From NCBI GenBank assembly GCA_029593915.1, contig CP046147.1, positions 2,651,001-2,715,000 on the forward strand: a DNA stretch of 64,000 bases. The letters are read 5' to 3'. The position numbers and the translations under genes were made by a program. The notes beneath the pieces were generated by a model. The model saw nothing but the letters and a program-made list of their open reading frames with translations, made no database searches and had not been told where the DNA came from. Source of the DNA: Candidatus Lucifugimonas marina. GTDB taxonomy: Bacteria; Chloroflexota; Dehalococcoidia; Lucifugimonadales; Lucifugimonadaceae. Positions 17,968 to 28,106 of the stretch are shown here, piece after piece (position 1 is the first letter of the stretch; the number at the start of each line of letters is the position of its first letter).

Positions 17968-18247
17968 CCGAGACTCTGGCAACTATTTTATGGCCCTCAC
18001 GTAGACCGACCGGTTGCGATGACGATACCTGCTCAAACCAGGAGGTTGTCAGCACCAGGTTTCTATTGAGGGCCGTCAGTGTCGGGACCAGAGTGGCATC
18101 CCGGTCGAACATCAGGCCCCCCCGTTTTCAACGGACGGCGGTGCTGAATGTTCCCGGTACATCCTGCTGGTCCCGGCCAGTCCTAAGAACTCGATCCAAC
18201 CGAATACCTGGAGAAACCCGTTGTATCAAGATTTTTTTATCTCGCAC

Positions 18248-18337
18248 ATGGCTGCTGCAAGTGCCTTCGCTCTTACCTTCGCAAAGGCGTTCGCAATTGC
18301 CCTGGCAAATGCCATCAAGGCGCGCGCACGCGTATAG
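18248..18337 (+). CDS. Possible 29-aa Ala-rich amphipathic peptide, or end of a frameshifted gene
   Basis: ATG at 18248 gives 29 residues alternating Ala with Phe, Ile, Leu and a few Lys/Arg, a textbook amphipathic helix with a basic end. There is no ribosome site. The same frame is open upstream to about 18120, where a run of seven C (18117-18123) separates it from another open frame starting at GTG 17964. A one-base change in the C-run would join them into one protein of about 124 aa. It could be a micropeptide, a slippage product or a pseudogene. Confidence 0.25.
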   Translation: MAAASAFALTFAKAFAIALANAIKARARV

Positions 18338-18394
18338 AACCCAGTCGTCCACATGATCAAAGCACACAAGGATTAGAGAAGTAGGAACCGATTA

Positions 18395-19393
18395 ATGCCT
18401 GCTAGAAAACGAAAGAACCGAAAAGATCGTGATCGAGAAAGGGATCGCCGACCGCCTCGTAAAGAATCCACCAGAGGAAAAGAGATTGTCGACGAAGAAC
18501 TGGTCAAGAGTGGCGCTATTAAACACGCTAAAGCTGATGATTTCTCGGACGGTGGTTTCGGATGTCGTGATTGCGCCTGGACAACTCCAAGAAAAGGTAA
18601 TTCAGGAATTCAAGCGCTTAGAGCTCACTCGAAGGTCCACGTCAGAGACCACAGGGCCGTTGTTAACACCCTGCTCACCCAGGCGGCGGTCCTCGTGGTG
18701 GCGATTGCGATCGCCATCACTCCGATGCTCTTGCAGATCTTGTTGCCTGATGTGACAAGTGTTATTCGATTCTACGCTCCGGTTGACACTGGATTATCCA
18801 TATCAACGACAGTAGCCGGAACCACTTTCCTCACCGTTTCAGTTTTACTCAACGGACACCAGTACATCATGAGTGGGAAACGTCAGTGGTGGTTCAGGTA
18901 CATGTGGTCTGTACGGCTGTTGATGGTTTTTATGTGGATGGTAGCCAGCTCAATGTGGTCAACAAACGGTCAAGAAATCTGGTTGCCAGGGCTCACGACG
19001 GTTCTGGTTCCATGGGCGGCATGGGTATTGATTGGAAGCGTCGTCGCATCGACACGCCTGTCCGTAAAACGCGGGACTTTTAAGCCGAGCAATCAACGCA
19101 AGCTCCTGAAGTCTAAGAATGAGCTAACCGATCAGAGGATAGGAATCTTCCGTCGCGGAATAATGGTGAATATCAGGAATGGCCTGATCGTGTTAAACAA
19201 GGTTTCGAAAAGACGCCGTGACTCCTACGATCAACTCGGAGTCGGTAAGACGCGGCTTATCAAGAGAAGTCAGCAGTGGCGGCTAGATAAGGAAGCTGAA
19301 AACCGTCGTGAAATCAAACGAAGGAATCTGAGGATTCAGGAAAACCAAGATCGGTGGAACAAGCGCGGTGACGGATCATCTCGCGGGCAGTGA
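18395..19393 (+). CDS. Membrane protein with an N-terminal zinc-finger-like motif
   Basis: 332 aa. The first 50 residues are very basic (KRKNRKDRDRERDRRPP). A C2H2-like motif follows: CRDC, then 17 residues, then HSKVH (about residues 57-85). Next come four TM helices (about 95-120, 130-155, 170-190, 195-220) and a long basic, coiled C-terminal tail. I do not recognise the family. A zinc finger fused to membrane helices with basic tails is unusual and suggests a membrane-anchored nucleic-acid-binding protein of the element. Confidence 0.65.
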   Translation: MPARKRKNRKDRDRERDRRPPRKESTRGKEIVDEELVKSGAIKHAKADDFSDGGFGCRDCAWTTPRKGNSGIQALRAHSKVHVRDHRAVVNTLLTQAAVLVVAIAIAITPMLLQILLPDVTSVIRFYAPVDTGLSISTTVAGTTFLTVSVLLNGHQYIMSGKRQWWFRYMWSVRLLMVFMWMVASSMWSTNGQEIWLPGLTTVLVPWAAWVLIGSVVASTRLSVKRGTFKPSNQRKLLKSKNELTDQRIGIFRRGIMVNIRNGLIVLNKVSKRRRDSYDQLGVGKTRLIKRSQQWRLDKEAENRREIKRRNLRIQENQDRWNKRGDGSSRGQ

Positions 19394-19458
19394 AGTTGAC
19401 TGTCGTGAGTGATAATTGGAACTAGCTTGATTCTTAGTGGCCCCAGCTCATTTTTTTG

Positions 19459-19534
19459 TCAGGAGAAAGCTCAGCGGTAGAGCATTTGCTTCCCAAGCAA
19501 AGGGTCGCGGGTTCGATCCCCGTCTCCCGCTCCA
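19459..19534 (+). tRNA. tRNA-Gly(CCC) with a disrupted 5' acceptor strand
   Basis: From the D-arm on it is a proper tRNA: D-stem GCTC/GAGC, anticodon stem TTTGC/GCAAA with loop TTCCCAA (anticodon CCC), T-loop TTCGATC, 3' acceptor CTCCCGC, discriminator T and encoded CCA. The 5' side should read GCGGGAG then two bases. Instead it reads TCAGGAG then three bases, leaving at least two mismatches. This looks like a recombination junction or a decaying tRNA. A weak hairpin (AGAAGCC/GGGCTTTTCT) follows. Confidence 0.7.
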
Positions 19535-19663
19535 GTTGAGCGCAAACTGAGAAGCCTTTGGAGAAATCTAAGGGCTTTTCTACTCAAGACACCCTAAAGA
19601 CACCAATTGAAGCCGAAAAGTCGGTAAATCGTGCGATCTGTTGGTGTGCGACCTGTGGACTAA

Positions 19664-19846
19664 TTACCGTGTTTCAGACTTCACCCGATACCAGTACATG
19701 TCTCTGTATTCTTCGGCAGTCGCAAGCTCATAGCGAGCATCCTCTAGATCGCCAGAGTTCTCGAAATGTTGTGATTGGTGGAAGTGGTCGAGAGCAAGAT
19801 TCAACAGGACACGGGTACGTTTGATTGAATCGAACTTACGGCTCAT
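19664..19846 (-). CDS. Small protein, second gene of an overlapping pair
   Basis: 60 aa, charged and helical, ending in YWYRVKSETR; aromatic and acidic residues alternate through AEEYRDMYWY. AGGA lies six bases before the ATG at 19846. It overlaps the end of the upstream 57-aa gene by 11 bases, so translation is coupled. No family recognised; the size and pairing resemble small regulatory or toxin-antitoxin modules. Confidence 0.55.
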   Translation of the reverse strand: MSRKFDSIKRTRVLLNLALDHFHQSQHFENSGDLEDARYELATAEEYRDMYWYRVKSETR

Positions 19847-20009
19847 GCACGTTCCTACGATCAGCTAACTGCTCTCGTATCGTCTTGGCGTCTTGGATGT
19901 ATTGATTCGGCGCGAACATATCAGGGTTTTCAAGATGGTGAATCAGGTCCTCTAGTGCTCTCCTGGTGATGATCACCTTCTCGCCTGGTCGCTGTGACCA
20001 CGGTTTCAT
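19836..20009 (-). CDS. Small protein, first gene of an overlapping pair
   Basis: 57 aa, too short for most gene callers. It begins MKPWSQRPGEKVIITRRALE and contains EDLIHHLENPDMF, then a basic helix TIREQLADRR. The codon pattern is regular, and the overlap with the downstream gene supports it. It sits just upstream of the IS3 left end. Confidence 0.5.
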   Translation of the reverse strand: MKPWSQRPGEKVIITRRALEDLIHHLENPDMFAPNQYIQDAKTIREQLADRRNVHEP

Positions 20010-20125
20010 GCGGAGAGTCTAGCCGGTAGCTGCTGGTAGCTCCGATGGCTCGGTGGCACTGACCTGCCCCCCAAAAAGTAGACCAGAGTAAATGTTAGAA
20101 ACTCTGGTATTTGAAGGGGGTAGAA

Positions 20126-20404
20126 ATGCCGAGAATGAGACATAGTCCGGAACAGATCCTGGGCAAGCTACGAGAAGTTGAAGTGGCCCTGGCACATGGC
20201 GAGACAGTTGGTCGCGCCGTGAAACAGATCGGTGTTACGGAGCAGACTTACTACCGGTGGCGAAACGAGTACGGTGGCCTATCGATCGACCAAGCGAAGA
20301 GGCTCAAGCAACTGGAGAAGGAGAACGCAAGGCTAAAAAGAGCCGTTGCAGATCTCACACTCGACAAGCTGTTCCTGAAAGAAGCGGCCGAGGGAAACTT
20401 CTAA
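20126..20404 (+). CDS. IS3-family OrfA (HTH, leucine zipper)
   Basis: 92 aa from ATG 20126. It has the helix-turn-helix [20 protein letters not shown] and a leucine zipper [17 protein letters not shown]. It binds the terminal repeats and is fused to OrfB by -1 frameshifting. Confidence 0.85.
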   Translation: MPRMRHSPEQILGKLREVEVALAHGETVGRAVKQIGVTEQTYYRWRNEYGGLSIDQAKRLKQLEKENARLKRAVADLTLDKLFLKEAAEGNF

Positions 20405-21216
20405 GCCCTTCTCGTCGCCGGAAGTGCATCGATCATGTCCGGCGTGTGCTCAAGGTTCCGGAACGAAGAGCATGCAATGTGCTGGATCAACCGAGATCTA
20501 CCCAACGTCTACAGCCGAAGATCCCGGATGATCATGATCTCCTGACCAGGGACATCACGGATCTTGCAACCCGGTACGGCAGGTACGGCTATCGCAGGAT
20601 CACGGCGTTGCTCAAGGATCGTGGCTGGCACGTGAACCACAAGAGGGTTGAACGGATCTGGCGACGTGAAGGGCTGAAGGTTCCAAAGAAACAACCGAAG
20701 AGAGGGAGGTTATGGCTGAACGATGGCTCGTGTATCAGGTTGAGACCTGTGAGACCGAACCATGTCTGGGCTTATGACTTCGTCTCCTGCAGGCCCGAGG
20801 ATGGACGTGCTGTCAGGTTGCTGACAGTTATCGACGAGTACACGAGGGAGTGCATGGCAATTCATGCAGCAAGGAGAATCCGCTCGGACGATGTGATGCA
20901 CACTCTAACCAAGTTGTTCACCTCGCACGGCGTTCCAGAGCACACCAGGTCGGACAATGGTCCGGAGTTCACGGTGCAAGCGATACGGGACTGGTTGCCA
21001 CGTGTCGGAGTACAGACTCTTTTCATTCAGCCGGGGAGTCCATGGGAGAACGGCTACAACGAGAGCTTCAACGGGAAGCTCAGGGATGAACTTCTCAACG
21101 GTTATCGCGCTACGAACGCTGTGCGACCCAGTTCCAGACCCGTTTACCAAAGTGGGGCAGTTATGTCGTGTACTCGGTCGAGTCTGCCAGTCCTGGATGG
21201 ATCTGATCTACCGTAG
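20257..21216 (+). pseudogene. IS3-family OrfB transposase, C-terminus lost
   Basis: The open frame starts at 20257 but transposase-like sequence begins only near 20400, one frame back from OrfA. The DDE catalytic domain is present: Asp in HVWAYDF, Asp in RSDNGPEF, Glu in SPWENGYNE, with proper spacing. After DELLNG the conserved last 35 or so residues (the HYN...RPHSSLGY region) are replaced by unrelated sequence, so the enzyme is probably dead. Confidence 0.75.
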
Positions 21217-21246
21217 CGAGTGGTACAAGTTTTGGGGGCAGGTCAA

Positions 21247-21273
21247 TAGGTTCGAATCCTGCCTCGGGAGCCA
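21247..21273 (+). other. tRNA 3'-end fragment (tRNA-Gln-like) at the IS3 right end
   Basis: GGTTCGAATCCTGC is a T-arm, followed by 3' acceptor CTCGGGA, discriminator G and CCA. The implied 5' acceptor is TCCCGAG; U1 with G73 fits tRNA-Gln. Only the last third of the tRNA is present, directly after the IS end. This is the usual residue of site-specific integration (att) or of an insertion inside a tRNA gene. Confidence 0.55.
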
Positions 21274-21292
21274 ACCAGACTTCAGTTGAACA

Positions 21293-21319
21293 AGACCTCG
21301 GTGTCCGCCGGGGTCTTTT
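21293..21319 (+). terminator. Terminator behind the tRNA fragment
   Basis: GACCTCGG and CCGGGGTC pair (one G-T), followed by TTTT. It was probably the terminator of the tRNA gene. Confidence 0.65.
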
Positions 21320-21484
21320 CGCGATTTGGTCACTAACTGGTCACAAGTGCTTACAAATCGACTGAAACATTTAGCGTCTGGAAGCTCCAGAGGGTCTGTG
21401 AGAAAACCAGATCTTTGGGAGCTTCGTAGCATGTAGCCGACAAACAGGCCGACCTACGCGTTTGGCCAGAGAACGGAGATACCA

Positions 21485-22357
21485 TTGAAGAACTGGGCTT
21501 TTGTGATAGGCATCGTGACCTGTGCGCTGCTGACAGCATGCAATGGAGATAGCGACGGAACCACCGTCCAGGATACCGGCAGTGCCGAAGACGGAAGCAC
21601 CACCATTGACGGAGGGGCTGAGAGCGTACATATTCTCTCCGCATTTTTTGGACTGGACAACGGTGTCCCAGGTCTGTTTTTCGGATGTGGATTCGGTCTC
21701 CAGGATGGAATGCCGATTGTGCTTGATCGGCGAATCCCCCTACCAGCACTGCTTGATGCTTCCGTGTTTGTCGTGCATCGCGCCTCCGGAGCAGAAAGCC
21801 CGATTGGCTGCGCCACGCTAGCGCCTGCGGACGAGGCGGAAGAGCGAAGGACGATCCTTCTCCTTGGGGAGTTTGCCAGCGATGGTGATCCTCCGGTTGG
21901 AGTCGAGATCGTTGGCACACTGTTGACCGACGATGGTATTGATGCGAAGGGGGCCCTGGTCGAAACGGTGGTTCCTCTCGCCGCTGGACCTTCCATCGTA
22001 TTGGCGGAGCACTACCTCATCTCCGAGCTCCCGACGGGGAGCACAGATGAATGCCCTGCCGATATGGATCACATCATCAAAACCACTTGGGAGGGGGGCG
22101 TCTCAGGTCCCGGGGGAGCAGACCTCGACGAGTCGCACCGTCTTGGGACCACGGTGGAATATGCAAGCGGCGAGGTTCGGGTTGCGACGCTGCTTGCGGA
22201 CGCATTCGACAACGACAATCACGTGGAGTTTTGTATGAGTGCACCGGGCGAACCCGTCGCCATCACTGCCGGTTCCGGTCTCTACGAGGACCCGAACGGT
22301 GACCTAAATGTGTTGCATACTCAGGTCGTCATTGACGCCCACGAATTGACGCCATAG
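21485..22357 (+). CDS. Lipoprotein of unknown function
   Basis: 290 aa. Signal peptide with lipobox LLTAC (Cys19), then a low-complexity Asp/Gly/Ser/Thr linker to about residue 45. A beta-rich domain follows that contains four cysteines (FGCGFG, IGCATL, DECPAD, EFCMSA). No known family. Base composition is richer in G+C than the neighbours, which suggests it came with the element. Confidence 0.65.
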   Translation: MKNWAFVIGIVTCALLTACNGDSDGTTVQDTGSAEDGSTTIDGGAESVHILSAFFGLDNGVPGLFFGCGFGLQDGMPIVLDRRIPLPALLDASVFVVHRASGAESPIGCATLAPADEAEERRTILLLGEFASDGDPPVGVEIVGTLLTDDGIDAKGALVETVVPLAAGPSIVLAEHYLISELPTGSTDECPADMDHIIKTTWEGGVSGPGGADLDESHRLGTTVEYASGEVRVATLLADAFDNDNHVEFCMSAPGEPVAITAGSGLYEDPNGDLNVLHTQVVIDAHELTP

Positions 22358-22529
22358 AGGTCTCTGATTGAGCCTGAGGTTGCCACACCCAGTGATCGGT
22401 ATGCAATCAGGGGACGTGAGGGGCGCGTGACCAGCCGATCAACCCTTGGCAGCGTAAAGCCACCTGCATGGGAAGCAGCCAATCTGAGGCGGAACATAAC
22501 GAGTGGTGCGGGTTACGGGGCAGGTTGGC

Positions 22530-23275
22530 GATCTTCAATTTCCGACTGACATTGTTTTGCTCGCAGTTCTCTGGCGACTGAGATACAAGCTCGGGTTCCG
22601 CGATGTTGCTGAACTTCTCTTACAGCGAGGTTTTGAAGTCAGTTACGAAACGATACGGGTTTGGGAGTTTCGATTTGCGCCGCTGGTGAACGAGAATCTT
22701 CGTGCGAAACGACGTGGAATTGCTGGTCAGTCCTGGTATCTGGATGAGACTTACGTCAAGGTAAGTGGACGTTGGCGGTATCTCTATCGAGCCATAGATC
22801 GAGAAGGAAACCTGCTCGATTCGATGCTTAGTGAACACCGAGACAAACATGCAGCTCGACGTTTCTTGCGTCGCTTAATCGATAGTTCAGGGCAGAAGCC
22901 GCTGCGGATGACGACAGACAAGCATCCCGCTTACACCAAGTTGGATCGTTGGTCGTAAGATTCTGCATCGCCACAATCAGTATCTGAACAATCGAATGGA
23001 GCAGAATCATCGAGGAATCAAGCAGCGTGACTATCCAATGCTTGGGTTCAAACAGTTCGAATCCGCCAGTCGTTTCTGCACGGCTTTCGACGAGCTGCGA
23101 AACTATCTGAGAGTCCAGTCCGCGGGCAGCGAGCATGTTCGAGCAGACGTTCGAAGGAAGATCTTCACCAGCAAGTGGTCGACTCTAATGACCGAGCTGT
23201 CAGCTTAAATACAGGGATGAATCCTGTATTTAGCTCGGCTGGGTTTCATGGTGAGCGCTGAGTTCTGACAGAACC
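22530..23275 (+). mobile_element. IS6-type element, 5'-truncated and frameshifted
   Basis: The transposase frame 22503-22958 has the IS6/IS240 DDE domain (WYLDETYVKVSGRWRYLYR, then SEHRDKHAARRF). It breaks at 22958 and continues in the +1 frame as VGRKILHRHNQYLNNRMEQN and on to the stop at 23208. The N-terminal zinc-ribbon part seen in the copy at 31344 is missing. A hairpin AAATACAGG/CCTGTATTT (23207-23231) follows the stop, then the right terminal repeat CTGAGTTCTGACAGAACC at 23258-23275. A lone left repeat is at 23297-23314. Confidence 0.85.
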
Positions 23276-23390
23276 GTCGGTGACACCGATCTCACGGGTT
23301 CTGTCAGAACTCAGCGCTCTGGGGTAGACAAGTGCGGCGACTTCTTTTAAGGAGTTGAAATCGGACTTCTGGCCCTGTCGAACCTCACCG

Positions 23391-24239
23391 TTAATCCCCG
23401 GATTCAGCCGAATTGATTGATCCAAGCCCACCCAGCATCTTTGTCAGTTCCATCGGCAGAATCCATTTCGTCGACTCCCCGTGAGCCATCTCCTTCAGCG
23501 CTTCCACGTATTGCAACGTCATCGTGTTGGCATCAACGTTCTGTGCAACGTCATAGATCTTCTGAAGAGCGTCTGAGAATCCTTGCGCTCGCAGCACGGC
23601 AGCCTGCTGGTCACCTTCAGCGGCCAGAATTTCAGCCTGGCGAGCACCTTCTGCCTTCAAGATCGCCGACTCCTTCTCACCCCCAGCAACCGTGATGGCC
23701 GCCTGTCTGGTTCCATCAGCTTCGAGAACAACTGCTCGTCGAACTCGCTCAGCCGACATCTGGCGATTCATTGCATCCTGAATCTCTCTCGGCGGATCGA
23801 TCTCTCGAATCTCGACGTTCGTGACCTTGATCCCCCAACGTTCAGTTTCGCCATCTAATCGAGATCGCAGAACCTCGTTGATTTTGTCTCGTTGAGAGAA
23901 TACATCGTCAAGATCCATTTCACCGACCACCGCTCGCAGTGTCGTAGTTGCGAGTCCTACGACGGCCGCTGTGTAGTCTTCGACTTCAAGAACGGCCTTA
24001 TGGGCATGCTCGATGTTCACTCTCAAGTAAACGAGGAAATCGATCTCTATCGGCGCGTTGTCCTTGGTGATATTCGTCTGTCGAGGAATATCAAGAACGG
24101 TCACACGTGTATCGATCTTCTGGATCTGGTGAACAATCGGGATTGCGAACACTATCCCCGGCCCCATCATCCCCTCGAACGTTCCAAGTCGGAACCTGGC
24201 CATACGCTCGTAGTCTCGAACGAAATTGATAAATGCCAT
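23391..24239 (-). CDS. SPFH/band-7 (stomatin/QmcA-like) protein without N-terminal TM helix
   Basis: 282 aa. The band-7 core reads FEGMMGPGIVFAIPIVH, then VTVLDIPRQ and WGIKVTNVEIREIDPP, with a coiled-coil heptad region rich in Ala, Glu and Gln (about 165-230) and a hydrophobic end. Stomatins normally start with a membrane hairpin; here the protein starts right at the domain (MAFINFVRDYERMARFRLG). GGAG eight bases upstream supports this start. The missing anchor may have been lost by the MITE insertion 70 bases upstream, or the protein binds membranes peripherally. Confidence 0.85.
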   Translation of the reverse strand: MAFINFVRDYERMARFRLGTFEGMMGPGIVFAIPIVHQIQKIDTRVTVLDIPRQTNITKDNAPIEIDFLVYLRVNIEHAHKAVLEVEDYTAAVVGLATTTLRAVVGEMDLDDVFSQRDKINEVLRSRLDGETERWGIKVTNVEIREIDPPREIQDAMNRQMSAERVRRAVVLEADGTRQAAITVAGGEKESAILKAEGARQAEILAAEGDQQAAVLRAQGFSDALQKIYDVAQNVDANTMTLQYVEALKEMAHGESTKWILPMELTKMLGGLGSINSAESGD

Positions 24240-24309
24240 ACGATAGTCTCCAGGTGGACGGTGTCCACTTCATCGAATTGTTTTAGAGCTTGTTGGGCTA
24301 CTCGGATTA

Positions 24310-24380
24310 TCCTGCCCCCGGAACCTGTACCACTCGCTATGTTGGTCCTACGGCTTGCTTGAGCCTAATGGTTTCAGGCG
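24310..24380 (-). mobile_element. IS3-derived MITE, copy 1 (3' end decayed)
   Basis: Starts CCTGCCCCCGGAACCTGTACC and is alignable over about 70 bases to the reverse complement of the copy at 28107-28190. It shares CTGTACCACTCGCTA with the IS3 right end at 21216-21245, so it is an internal deletion derivative of that IS. The far terminal repeat is no longer recognisable. Confidence 0.65.
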
Positions 24381-24449
24381 CTAGCGGCCGGTATCCGAGC
24401 GAGCTGCGTGGTCGAATCGTGTTCTGTAATTTCACTCATTGCACCACGA

Positions 24450-24746
24450 TTAAGCGTTCACGGCATAATCGAGGTAAAGAGTTCCACCTTGTTCAATGCG
24501 CCCGGTAAAGCGGATTGATTGTTTAAGTCCGTCGAGATGTCCATACCTAGTTACTTCGCCTGAAACTATCGACGGGTCGAATACACGTATGTGAGTCACT
24601 TTTCGACCGGCAAATCTGCCGTTTTTCTGAATCATTTTCAAAGCGTCAATTGCTTTCTCGGTCAGACTAAACCTGTCGATAACGGCATTGCGAAGCTTCG
24701 GTGAAAGTGCCGTCGGACCTCGTCCACGCCAAAAAAGTAATGTCAT
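24450..24746 (-). CDS. Hypothetical protein
   Basis: 98 aa, with a strong ribosome site AAAGGAG seven bases before the ATG. A basic start (LLFWRGRGPTALSPK) precedes a helical stretch (AVIDRFSLTEKAIDALKMI) and a beta-rich end (GRIEQGGTLYLDYAVNA). It resembles small nucleic-acid-binding or beta-barrel proteins, but no family is recognised. It is divergent from the LuxR-type regulator at 25062. Confidence 0.65.
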   Translation of the reverse strand: MTLLFWRGRGPTALSPKLRNAVIDRFSLTEKAIDALKMIQKNGRFAGRKVTHIRVFDPSIVSGEVTRYGHLDGLKQSIRFTGRIEQGGTLYLDYAVNA

Positions 24747-25061
24747 AACGCGCTCCTTTAAAGATGGGGGCTAGCTCTGATGCTGCCCTTTTTTCGAGGC
24801 TGATCAATACGGGCAACGGGGCGAGACGCATGATCTGGTGCAAACAAACCCGACGAGGCGAAGCGGAGCGCTTATAGAAAAGCCGTGGAACCACAACCCT
24901 ACCAGACAATCATGCGATTCGGTTGAAAACTGTCACATCGAATACCAATATAGTGGTATATACATAGAGGTAATTCACGAGCAAAATCATTTGTAGAGAC
25001 CGTTTAGGAAAGAGCTTATGTATACATCCTTAGTAATACTTCAAAATAGGCATTTATTTAC
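24747..25061. other. Divergent intergenic region with an inverted repeat
   Basis: No convincing gene. ATACCA-N6-TGGTAT at 24942-24959 is a possible operator between the hypothetical gene and the regulator. The region around it is AT-rich and likely holds both promoters. Confidence 0.4.
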
Positions 25062-25694
25062 ATGAAAGTCATGGTATTGCACCGAAGTCCGTTGATTGCG
25101 CGAGGCCTGTGCCTGGTACTTGCATCAGCGGGAATCGAAGGTGAAGAAATAACCTGGGATGGTTACAAGTCCCTCAAAGCGACACTGGATTCGATCAAAC
25201 CGAACGTCGTGCTCACTGACCCTCTACTGCCCGGTATCGATTCGAAACGATTTATCTCGGACGTATCGGTTTGGAATAATGAAGCAGTGGTCGGGATCAT
25301 CTCGATTGATCAGTCCGCGGCCATCGTGGAGGATGCAGTATCCGCCGGTGCGAACGGATATATCTCGCTAAGCCTCAGTGATGAAGAATTCGTTGCGTCG
25401 TTGAGGTTGCTCGCAACTGGACAAGTTGTAGTCACCGGGCCAGTCGTGTCATCTCTGGCCGATGTCGCGGCAAGTGTGCCAGCGACAGCGACTGGCTTTT
25501 CTCGCCTGACAGGACGAGAGGCTCAGATCGCAGAATTGGTAGCGTCTGGTCTGACCAACATCAAAATCGCTGACCGACTGCAATTGAAGGATGGAACGGT
25601 AAAAGTTCACGTAAGAAACATCTTCAGAAAACTCGGGATCGCGAACCGAACGGAGCTGACAAGGCTCGCTATCCGTTCTGGATTGATTGCCTGA
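25062..25694 (+). CDS. NarL/LuxR-type response regulator with degenerate receiver
   Basis: 210 aa. The receiver domain (1-120) keeps the phospho-acceptor Asp in VVLTDPLLPGID, but the N-terminal acidic pair that binds Mg2+ is replaced by His-Arg (MVLHRSPLIARG). The usual Lys near residue 100 is also not obvious. A LuxR HTH follows at 145-205 (LTGREAQIAELVASGLTNIKIADRL...VKVHVRNIFRKLG). It may work without phosphorylation. It lies directly upstream of groES, and no sensor kinase is nearby. Confidence 0.85.
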   Translation: MKVMVLHRSPLIARGLCLVLASAGIEGEEITWDGYKSLKATLDSIKPNVVLTDPLLPGIDSKRFISDVSVWNNEAVVGIISIDQSAAIVEDAVSAGANGYISLSLSDEEFVASLRLLATGQVVVTGPVVSSLADVAASVPATATGFSRLTGREAQIAELVASGLTNIKIADRLQLKDGTVKVHVRNIFRKLGIANRTELTRLAIRSGLIA

Positions 25695-25795
25695 ATGAAA
25701 CGCGTTTAAGCATATGCGCCGCCGCATCTGATCAACCTTTGAAGTGGATCAGTTGCGGAATTCGAACCACAGAAAAGTTAAAAGGATATTTAAAA

Positions 25796-26092
25796 ATGAC
25801 ACTGAAACTCAAACCGCTTGGCGATCGAGTAATCATTGAGCCTTCCGATTCAGAAGCATCGACGTCTCCGGGCGGGATCATCATCCCCGATACAGCGAAA
25901 GAAAAGCCGCAGCAAGGTGCCGTCGTAGCCGCCGGTCCGGGTCGAACGACTGACGACGGCAAGGTCCTCGACATGGCGGTCAAAGCTGGTCAGGAAGTCA
26001 TTTATTCCAAGTACGCAGGGACTGAATACGCCGAAAGCGGCACCGACTACTTGATCGTTCGAGAAAGCGACATCCTCGCAATCGTTGGTTAG
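25796..26092 (+). CDS. groES: Co-chaperonin GroES
   Basis: 98 aa from the ATG at 25796, with AAAGGA upstream. It has KPLGDRVIIEP at the start, the mobile loop with SPGGIIIPD, and KAGQEVIYSKYAGTE, all canonical. I find no CIRCE (TTAGCACTC-N9-GAGTGCTAA) in front, so control differs from the HrcA type. CTGATC-N13-GATCAG near 25729 is a weak alternative operator. Forms an operon with groEL 56 bases downstream. Confidence 0.97.
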   Translation: MTLKLKPLGDRVIIEPSDSEASTSPGGIIIPDTAKEKPQQGAVVAAGPGRTTDDGKVLDMAVKAGQEVIYSKYAGTEYAESGTDYLIVRESDILAIVG

Positions 26093-26106
26093 CCCATCTG
26101 GGATAA

Positions 26107-27768
<1,662 letters not shown>

Positions 27769-28106
27769 GTTCTCAATCTGCGACTCGACAGCCCGAGGAT
27801 CTGACAAGTGATCATTTCTGAATACTGGAACTGTGAAAAGTTTTCTGCAGTGGGTGATGAGACGTGCGATACACACACACCGCTGCTGATTTAAGGATAG
27901 CTAGATGCATGTCCGCTGTGTGACTCACCCAAGGAGCTGCAGTTCCAGACGTTCGGCACCTGCAATATGTGGGACACGTATTCACAGTCAAGGCAATTCG
28001 ACCCGATTAATGATCGGTACAAGCGTGATGAAGGACAACCCTCGGCCGAGGATTTGTTAATTTGACCTCCGACTGCCGAAGTCGACTCAGAAGCGAGCGG
28101 CTTGAA
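27769..28106. other. Non-coding stretch after groEL
   Basis: I see no gene, tRNA or strong hairpin here. It ends at the left end of the second MITE. Confidence 0.4.

Larger units (their letters stand above)
20060..21245 (+). mobile_element. IS3-family insertion sequence, degenerate at its 3' end
   Basis: The left end TGACCTGCCCCCCAAAA and the right end (read inverted) TGACCTGCCCCCAAAA are the terminal repeats. About 1186 bases. It carries orfA and orfB in the -1 relation of IS3 elements. No clear target duplication (GCAC on the left, ATAG on the right). The right flank is a tRNA 3' end. Confidence 0.85.

Noticed and set aside
24667-24909. Minus-strand 80-aa frame overlapping the hypothetical gene at 24450-24746
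   Set aside because: It overlaps the better-supported frame, which has a strong ribosome site, and looks random.
25695-25795. CIRCE element before groES
   Set aside because: No TTAGCACTC-N9-GAGTGCTAA or close variant is present.
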